This document shows positions 58,587-64,000 of a DNA stretch of 64,000 nt, one piece after another. The notes beneath the pieces were generated by a model that saw nothing but the letters and a program-made list of their open reading frames with translations, ran no database searches and had not been told where the DNA came from. A program made the position numbers and the translations under genes. Within the stretch, counting starts at the first letter, position 1. Each line of letters opens with the position of its first letter. This stretch comes from Sphingomonas aurea (GTDB taxonomy: Bacteria > Pseudomonadota > Alphaproteobacteria > Sphingomonadales > Sphingomonadaceae), in assembly GCF_030678875.1 (NCBI RefSeq), contig NZ_JAUUDS010000003.1, positions 62,001-126,000 of the forward strand, given 5' to 3'.

Positions 58587-59282
58587 GTGTTCAATAGAGA
58601 TAACTACCCATTCGCCGTCAGAATCCAGTGGTCTGGACGATGCGATGCCGCAGCGACCCAGGCACAATGGGCGAAGCCGCTGGTCCATCTGGTCGACGAC
58701 GATGATGACGATCGCGCCGGAACCGAAGCGCTGGTCCAGTCACATGGCTATCGGCTGCGCTGCTGGCCTTCGACCGCGTCTTTCCTCGCCGAGCTCGACG
58801 ACGTGGAGGCGGGCTGCGTCCTGGCCGACCTGTGCCGCCCCGAGTTCGACGGACTGGCCGCGCTCCGCCGCCTGACCGAACTGCCCTGCGCACTGCCCAC
58901 CATCATCCTGACCCGTCGCAACGATGCCCGCTGTGCCACCGCGGCTATGAAGGCGGGTGCCCTCGATTTCCTCGAAAAGCCTGCCGACGCCGCCGCACTC
59001 CGCTCCGCAATCGAAATCGGCGGGCAATATCTCGCCCGGTGGCGGCAGCAGGTGGTGGCGGTGCATGAGGCGCGCGGCCTCATCGACGCGCTGACCCCGC
59101 GGGAGAGCGACGTCCTGACCCGACTGATCGCAGGCTCCTCGAACAAGGCGATCGCCCACGATCTCGCAATTTCCGCCCGGACGGTAGAAATCCACCGTGC
59201 CAAGCTAATGGCCAAACTAAACGCCCGCTCGCTGGCCGAACTGATCCGCGTCGCATTTACGGCGGGGTTTCCGGATACTTGA
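58587..59282 (+). CDS. FixJ/NarL-family response regulator
   Basis: 231 residues from GTG 58587; no ATG in frame precedes the receiver domain, so the first 30 residues are uncertain. The receiver has the acidic run VDDDDDDR near residues 37-42, the phospho-acceptor Asp81 in CVLADLCRPEFDG, and the Lys in FLEKPAD. The LuxR-type helix-turn-helix follows (LTPRESDVLTRLIAGSSNKA, IAHDLAISARTVEIHRAKLM). No cognate kinase is adjacent, so it is an orphan here. AraC regulator gene follows. Confidence 0.88.
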   Translation: MFNRDNYPFAVRIQWSGRCDAAATQAQWAKPLVHLVDDDDDDRAGTEALVQSHGYRLRCWPSTASFLAELDDVEAGCVLADLCRPEFDGLAALRRLTELPCALPTIILTRRNDARCATAAMKAGALDFLEKPADAAALRSAIEIGGQYLARWRQQVVAVHEARGLIDALTPRESDVLTRLIAGSSNKAIAHDLAISARTVEIHRAKLMAKLNARSLAELIRVAFTAGFPDT

Positions 59283-59305
59283 CAGACTTGTCCAGTTAGT
59301 CGAGA

Positions 59306-59320
59306 AGTTGTACGACAACT
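59306..59320. promoter_or_regulatory. Palindrome between regulator genes
   Basis: AGTTGT-ACG-ACAACT is a perfect inverted repeat 24 bases after the FixJ-type gene stop and is followed by ATTTT. It could be a weak terminator or an operator for the AraC gene that starts at 59384. A second exact palindrome, GGACCGGTCC, lies at 59351-59360. Neither can be assigned firmly. Confidence 0.35.
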
Positions 59321-59383
59321 ATTTTAGGATATTACGCAAAGCTACGTATAGGACCGGTCCGAATCGGATGATAACGATTGCGG

Positions 59384-60247
59384 ATGTCATACCGTATACG
59401 CATCGCGCCGGCTGCCGACATCCCGCCGGTTGTTCGCCCAGGCGCAAATCGCCTTGGCCGCTGGTCCGCCATTCCGTTGAGCGCAACCTCGCCTGCGCTC
59501 GAACCGGCCCATGGCTTCGCCCTGCTGTGGACGACCGACGCGTTGCGCATCCAGCATGCCGGCCGCGATTTCGAGCTGCGAGACGGCGACCTCGCGATCA
59601 TCGACCGCTCGCTGCCACTCGCCTGCGACGGCGGCCCGGGCTGGTCGGCGCGACTGCTGGAACTCGGCGACCGGCGGATCGGTGCGCGGATCGACGACCG
59701 CCAGCGGTTCGTCGGCGTTCCCATGGATGGAGGCTCCGACCTCGCCATGGTCGTCAAGCGGCTCTGGCTGATGCTGGAGGACACCGCCCGGTTGCAACTC
59801 GGCCGTAGCGAGCCGGGCGACGATCTGGTCGAGGCGCGGCTGATCGAGATCCTGACCGACCTGGCGGCGCGGCTCGCGGCACAGGTCGTCGATATCCGCC
59901 TGACCAGCCACGATGCCGCCACCATCGAGCGGGCACAGGTGCTGATCGCCGCCCACCTGTCCGATCCCGATTTCGGCGTGGCGGAGCTTGCCGCGTTGAT
60001 GCGGGTATCGGCCCGCCACCTGTCGTCGCTGTTCGCGCGAGTGAACACCACGACCTCGCACGCGATCCTCACCGCGCGATTGACCCTGGCACGCCGCCTG
60101 CTGGTCGATCCGGTCAATGCGCGCCGGCCGATTTCCAGCGTCGCCCATGCCTGCGGGTTCGACGATCAGAGCTATTTCGCCCGGTGTTTCCGCCGCGAAA
60201 TCGGCATGACGCCCCGCCGGTTCCGTGCCGAAGGGCAGGATTCATAA
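59384..60247 (+). CDS. AraC family transcriptional regulator
   Basis: 287 residues from ATG 59384. An N-terminal AraC-like cupin region (GFALLWTTDALRIQHAGRDF, ELRDGDLAIIDRSLPLA) precedes two C-terminal helix-turn-helix motifs (DFGVAELAALMRVSARHLSS and RPISSVAHACGFDDQSYFAR), then the family ending CFRREIGMTPRRFRAE. The cupin part resembles AraC-binding-domain-2 type regulators. It has no adjacent metabolic genes; its neighbour is an MCP. Effector unknown. Confidence 0.9.
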   Translation: MSYRIRIAPAADIPPVVRPGANRLGRWSAIPLSATSPALEPAHGFALLWTTDALRIQHAGRDFELRDGDLAIIDRSLPLACDGGPGWSARLLELGDRRIGARIDDRQRFVGVPMDGGSDLAMVVKRLWLMLEDTARLQLGRSEPGDDLVEARLIEILTDLAARLAAQVVDIRLTSHDAATIERAQVLIAAHLSDPDFGVAELAALMRVSARHLSSLFARVNTTTSHAILTARLTLARRLLVDPVNARRPISSVAHACGFDDQSYFARCFRREIGMTPRRFRAEGQDS

Positions 60248-60386
60248 ATATTCGGCTGTCTCTTTAAGAGGAATATGCCTTTCTAATCACCCTTTCCGTC
60301 TCCTTCACCTTTTGCGCCCGAAAGCGGCCTGTCAGCGGCACAGTAGAGTTTCCTGGGTCCGCATCACGGGTAAGGAGAGACAGGAC

Positions 60387-61805
60387 GTGATTACCTGGTT
60401 CGAGAAAGATGCACCCATCCGGGCGAAGTTCCGGGTGATGTTGTTCGGCTATACGGGGCTATCCTCGGTATCGCTGGGCGCGATCGTCGCAGCCAATGCC
60501 GGCCACGGCACCGAGGCGCTGGCGATCGGCGGTACCATGGTGGCGCTGACGGCGCTGAGCGGCATCGTCACCTCCAAGCTGGTCACCACCCCTTACGTCA
60601 ACACCGTCGTTCGCATGGAGGGCCTCGCATCGGGTGACCTGACCAGCCCGGTCGGCTATTCCGACCATGGCGACTGCGTCGGCCGCATGACCAAGGCGAT
60701 GAGCGTGTTCCGCGACAACGCCCAGGCGGTCGCCGCCGCCGCCGCCGCGCAGGACCTGATCGTCCGCTCGCTTGGCGAGGGCCTCGGCCGACTGGCACAG
60801 GGCGACCTGTCGAGCCAGATTCATCAGAGCTTCCCGGCCGAATATGCCCAGCTGCGCAACGACTTCAACGCCGCCGTCGACGCGCTGAGCGATGCACTGA
60901 CCGCGGTCACCCGCTCGACGACCGGCATCCGCACGGCCTCGTCCGAGATCAGCGCGGCGTCGGACGATCTGTCGCACCGCACCGAGCAGCAGGCCGCCAG
61001 CCTGGAGGAAACCGCCGCATCGATGGACGAGATCACCTCGACCGTCCGCGAGACCGCGGCCGGCGCCGCCCGCGTCAATGCGGTCGTCGGCGAGGCGAAG
61101 AACGATGCCGAAGCGAGCGGCCGCGTCGTTCGCCAGGCCGTCACCGCGATGGGCGGGATCGAGCGGTCCAGCCAGGAGATTTCCGAGATCATCAGCGTGA
61201 TCGACGGCATCGCCTTTCAGACCAACCTGCTGGCGCTGAACGCCGGTGTCGAGGCGGCCCGCGCCGGTGACGCGGGCAAGGGTTTCGCCGTCGTCGCCTC
61301 CGAAGTCCGCGCGCTGGCACAGCGCTCGGCCGACGCCGCCAAGGATGTGAAGACCCGCATCCTCGCCAGCTCCGAGCAGGTCGAGAACGGGGTCGAGCTG
61401 GTCGGCGAGACGGGCAAGTCGCTGGAGCGGATCGTTACCCGGATCAACGAGATCAGCACGCTGGTATCCGCCATCGCCGCCTCTGCCGAGCAGCAAGCCG
61501 CCGGCCTTCAGCAGGTCAACACCGCGGTCGGCGAGATGGACAACGTGACCCAGCAGAACGCCGCGATGGTCGAGCAGTCGACCGCCGCCGCGCGCAGCCT
61601 GGCGAGCGAGGCGGACGAACTGGCCAATCACGTCGCACGGTTCCGGCTGGCCGGCGAGAGCCGCGCCACGGCGCCGGTGTCGTTCGTGCCACAGGCTCCC
61701 CGCGCACCCGCGCCTGCCAAGCTGGTCGCCAAGCCGCGCGCGCAGACCCGCGGCGCCCTGGCCCTGGCGGTCGAGCCGGACGAGGACGACTGGTCGAAAT
61801 TCTGA
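60387..61805 (+). CDS. Methyl-accepting chemotaxis protein without a periplasmic domain
   Basis: 472 residues from GTG 60387, with AAGGAG upstream. Two membrane helices (about 17-38 and 45-62) are joined by only about six residues, so there is no periplasmic sensor. HAMP-like segments follow (GLASGDLTSPVGYSDHGD, then GRLAQGDLSSQIHQ). The signalling hairpin contains IDGIAFQTNLLALNAGVEAA and GKGFAVVASEVRALAQRSAD. The protein ends in DWSKF, a W-x-x-F-type tether for CheR/CheB. It should couple to the CheA downstream and sense an internal or membrane cue. Confidence 0.92.
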   Translation: MITWFEKDAPIRAKFRVMLFGYTGLSSVSLGAIVAANAGHGTEALAIGGTMVALTALSGIVTSKLVTTPYVNTVVRMEGLASGDLTSPVGYSDHGDCVGRMTKAMSVFRDNAQAVAAAAAAQDLIVRSLGEGLGRLAQGDLSSQIHQSFPAEYAQLRNDFNAAVDALSDALTAVTRSTTGIRTASSEISAASDDLSHRTEQQAASLEETAASMDEITSTVRETAAGAARVNAVVGEAKNDAEASGRVVRQAVTAMGGIERSSQEISEIISVIDGIAFQTNLLALNAGVEAARAGDAGKGFAVVASEVRALAQRSADAAKDVKTRILASSEQVENGVELVGETGKSLERIVTRINEISTLVSAIAASAEQQAAGLQQVNTAVGEMDNVTQQNAAMVEQSTAAARSLASEADELANHVARFRLAGESRATAPVSFVPQAPRAPAPAKLVAKPRAQTRGALALAVEPDEDDWSKF

Positions 61806-61875
61806 CCGGTCCCGCGGCCGCCGCGTCGCACCTTTGCCCACCCCCGCTCCGCTTCTCCGATCCAAGGATTGATCG

Positions 61876-62139
61876 ATGACCGCCATTGTCTTGCCAGCCG
61901 TGGTCGACCTCGCCGCCGCCGTGGCGCTCGCCGAGACGCTGCGCGCGGCGACGGGAGCGATCACGATCAACGGTGGATTGGTGGAGCGGATCGGGGCGGC
62001 CGGAATCCAGCTGCTGCTGAGCGCGCGCGCCACCGCTGCGGCGGGCGGTCACGCGCTCACCATCGCCCCGGCCAGCGCACCGCTCGCCGCCGCCGTCGCA
62101 ACCGCGGGCGCGTCCGTGCTTCTCGCATCCGATCGCTAA
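61876..62139 (+). CDS. STAS-domain protein
   Basis: 87 residues. The STAS fold is seen in AVALAETLRAATGAITINGG, LVERIGAAGIQLLLSARATA and HALTIAPASAPLAAAVATAG. The usual phospho-acceptor Ser/Thr of SpoIIAA-type proteins (in a D-S-S/T-G loop) is replaced here by ERIGAAG, so regulation by phosphorylation is doubtful. It lies between the receptor and CheA, 11 bases before CheA, a position seen in alphaproteobacterial chemotaxis operons. Role unknown. Confidence 0.85.
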   Translation: MTAIVLPAVVDLAAAVALAETLRAATGAITINGGLVERIGAAGIQLLLSARATAAAGGHALTIAPASAPLAAAVATAGASVLLASDR

Positions 62140-62150
62140 GGAATCAGCCG

Positions 62151-64000
62151 ATGCAACTCGACGAAATTCAGGCGATCTTCTTCCAGGAGTGCGAGGAAGG
62201 GCTGGCAACGGTCGAAGCCAACCTCGCCGAGGCGCGCGACGCCGCGCCCGACCCGGAAACGATCAACACGATCTTTCGCGCCGTCCACTCGATCAAGGGC
62301 GGCGCCGGTGCCTTCGGCTTCGATGCGCTTCAGAGCTTCTCGCACCATCTCGAAACCGTGCTCGACCTGCTGCGCACCGGCGAGCGGGCACCGACGCCCG
62401 AGCTGATCGGGCTGCTGTTCGCCGCGTTCGACGTGCTGAGCGACCATGTCGCCGCCGCGCAGTCGGGCGGCCCCGCCCCCGCGGATGCGGCGGTGCTGGA
62501 GCGGCTGGAGGCCGTCGCCCACGGCTCCGCCGACGCCGCGCCTGCCGACGCCGCCACCGCAGAGGACGCAGGCGAGCCGGCCGAGGAGCCGATGGACTTC
62601 GACCTCGACGCGCTGCTCGCCTCGATCGACCTGCCCGGCGCGCCGGCGGCGCCCCAGGCGGACTGGCGTGTCACCTTCCGCCCCGGCCGCGGCGCGTTCG
62701 ACAATGGCGGCGATCCGCTGCCGCTGCTCCGCGAGATGGAAGCGATGGGCGGCCGGGTCGTCGCGCTCGATCAGACCCAGTTGCCGCTGCTCGACGCGCT
62801 CGCGGTGGACGAGTGCTGGATCGGTTGGACCTTCATGCTGCCCGCCGCCGTATCGCGCGATGATATCGAGGCGATCTTCGATTTCGTTGCCGACAGCTGT
62901 ACCCTGGTCATCGCCCGTGCCGACGAGGCGGAGCCCGAACCCGTGCCCGAGCCGGTGGCAGTGGCAACCGTGCCGGTCGCGCCTGTCGCCCCGCCGCCGC
63001 CGCCCGTCGCTGCGGCACCCGTTCCCGTCGCGGTTCCGGCCACCGAAGATCGCAACGCCGCGCCGTCGCCCACCATCCGCGTCGAACTCGACAAGCTCGA
63101 CCGGCTGGTCAACCTGGTCGGCGAGCTGGTCATCACCCAGGCGATGCTGGCGCAGCGGCTGTCGCTGCACGGCGTCGGCACGATCGACGAGCTGTCCGAT
63201 CTCGACCACCTGACCCGCGAGTTGCAGGACAGCGCGATGTCGATCCGCGCGCAGCCGGTGAAATCGGTCTTCAACCGCGTGCCCCGCATCATCCGCGAGC
63301 TGGAGGCCGGCACCGGCAAGCGCGTCCGCCTGGAGGTGGAGGGCGAGATGACCGAGGTCGACAAGACGGTGGTCGAGCGCATCGGCGAGCCGCTGACCCA
63401 CATGATCCGCAACGCCGTCGATCACGGACTGGAGATGCCCGACGAACGGGTAGCGATCGGCAAGCCGGCCGAGGGCGTCGTCCGCCTGGCCGCCGAACAC
63501 CGCTCGGGACGGATCGTCATCTCGGTCGCCGACGACGGCAAGGGCATCGACCTGCCCCGCGTCCGCGCCAAGGCGGTGGAGCGCGGCATCATCGCCCCCG
63601 ACGCCAACCTGTCGGACGAGGAGATCGAGAACCTGATCTTCGCCCCCGGTTTCTCGACCGCGGCGACCGTGTCGAACATCTCCGGCCGCGGCGTCGGCAT
63701 GGACGTGGTCCGCCGCAACGTGCAGGCGCTGGGCGGCCGGATCGGCATCACCTCGCGCTTCGGCAAGGGATCGACCTTTACCCTCACCCTGCCGCTGACC
63801 CTGGCGATCCTCGACGGCATGGTCGTCAGCGTCGGTGGCCAGACCTATGTCATTCCGCTGGCGCACATCGTCGAGAGCCTGCGCCCGCAGTCGGGCGAGG
63901 TGCGCGGCTTCGGCCCCGATGCCGGCGTGCTCGACGTGCGCGGCGCCTATCTGCCGATCCTGTCGGTCGGGCGGCTGCTCGGCGTCGCCGAGGCGTGCGT
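62151..64000 (+). CDS. cheA: Chemotaxis histidine kinase CheA (partial)
   Basis: 616 residues visible; the gene continues past the right edge. Hpt domain has the phospho-acceptor His46 in FRAVHSIKGGAGAFGF. A middle domain follows (WRVTFRPGRGAFDNGG to DFVADSCTLVIARA) in place of a classic P2. A Pro/Ala/Val-rich linker, then the dimer domain (LDKLDRLVNLVGELVITQAM), and the kinase domain with NAVDHGLEMP, ISVADDGKGID, and GRGVGMDVVRRNVQ. The CheW-like domain has begun (SVGGQTYVIPLAHIVESLRP). It passes phosphate to CheY and CheB. Confidence 0.95.
   Translation, partial: MQLDEIQAIFFQECEEGLATVEANLAEARDAAPDPETINTIFRAVHSIKGGAGAFGFDALQSFSHHLETVLDLLRTGERAPTPELIGLLFAAFDVLSDHVAAAQSGGPAPADAAVLERLEAVAHGSADAAPADAATAEDAGEPAEEPMDFDLDALLASIDLPGAPAAPQADWRVTFRPGRGAFDNGGDPLPLLREMEAMGGRVVALDQTQLPLLDALAVDECWIGWTFMLPAAVSRDDIEAIFDFVADSCTLVIARADEAEPEPVPEPVAVATVPVAPVAPPPPPVAAAPVPVAVPATEDRNAAPSPTIRVELDKLDRLVNLVGELVITQAMLAQRLSLHGVGTIDELSDLDHLTRELQDSAMSIRAQPVKSVFNRVPRIIRELEAGTGKRVRLEVEGEMTEVDKTVVERIGEPLTHMIRNAVDHGLEMPDERVAIGKPAEGVVRLAAEHRSGRIVISVADDGKGIDLPRVRAKAVERGIIAPDANLSDEEIENLIFAPGFSTAATVSNISGRGVGMDVVRRNVQALGGRIGITSRFGKGSTFTLTLPLTLAILDGMVVSVGGQTYVIPLAHIVESLRPQSGEVRGFGPDAGVLDVRGAYLPILSVGRLLGVAEAC

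Overview
The window reads as a stretch of chromosome from a GC-rich alphaproteobacterium, most likely a Sphingomonas-type member of the Sphingomonadaceae. The pointers are a C4-pathway 5-aminolevulinate synthase (HemA), a PEPxxWA-CTERM protein, a TorF-family porin, DUF3035, DUF6894 and DUF1244 proteins, the yajC-secD-secF-Mth938 order, bamD followed by recN and ligA, a TonB-dependent receptor and a LytTR two-component pair. Genes are dense, many overlap by ATGA/GTGA-type junctions, and no phage, plasmid, insertion-sequence transposase, rRNA or CRISPR array is visible.

Layout. 0-4 kb: plsY-dprA-tyrosine phosphatase on the minus strand, divergent from murI-hemA. 4.1-8.4 kb: a 192-bp miniature palindromic element, a DUF3429/Uma2 pair, then a coupled operon of exported amidohydrolase, ECF sigma factor and RskA-like anti-sigma factor, and DUF1244. 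8.4-16 kb: pyruvate kinase, a short Mfd-family translocase, a Crp/Fnr regulator, a thioesterase and an alcohol dehydrogenase, with three repeat elements. 16-24 kb: S9 peptidase, cyclophilin, queA, tRNA-Pro(GGG), and the Sec accessory operon yajC-secD-secF-Mth938. 24-31 kb: PEP-CTERM protein, manA, bamD, recN, a small DMT transporter and ligA. 31.5-38.8 kb: TonB receptor, LytS-type kinase with LytTR regulator, inositol-phosphatase family protein, pmbA, DUF6894. 39-44.3 kb: second Crp/Fnr regulator, ubiA, and a GH130 phosphorylase-family gene with a large glycosyltransferase fusion. 44.4-48.5 kb: queF divergent from an FeS photolyase (PhrB type), then sseA-metC. 48.7-54.3 kb: TorF porin and the ribF-ileS-lspA-DUF3035 operon. 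54.4-58.3 kb: a three-subunit molybdenum hydroxylase (paoABC/yagTSR type). 58.3-64 kb: FixJ-type regulator with a structured leader, AraC regulator, and the start of a chemotaxis cluster (receptor, STAS protein, CheA cut by the window edge).

How it fits together. Most of the window is housekeeping: phospholipid, cell wall, heme, queuosine, riboflavin, tRNA charging, DNA repair, Sec and Bam envelope biogenesis. The accessory interest lies in the sigma/anti-sigma/amidohydrolase operon, the GT-fusion plus GH130 pair, the FeS photolyase, the molybdenum hydroxylase and the signalling cluster at the right edge.

The most striking non-coding pattern is that all five dispersed-type repeat elements I can see sit between the 3' ends of convergent genes. 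One of them appears to have inserted into a CTAG shared by two convergent TAG stop codons and restored both stops by target-site duplication. All function calls come from reading the sequence against remembered family motifs; no database search was run.
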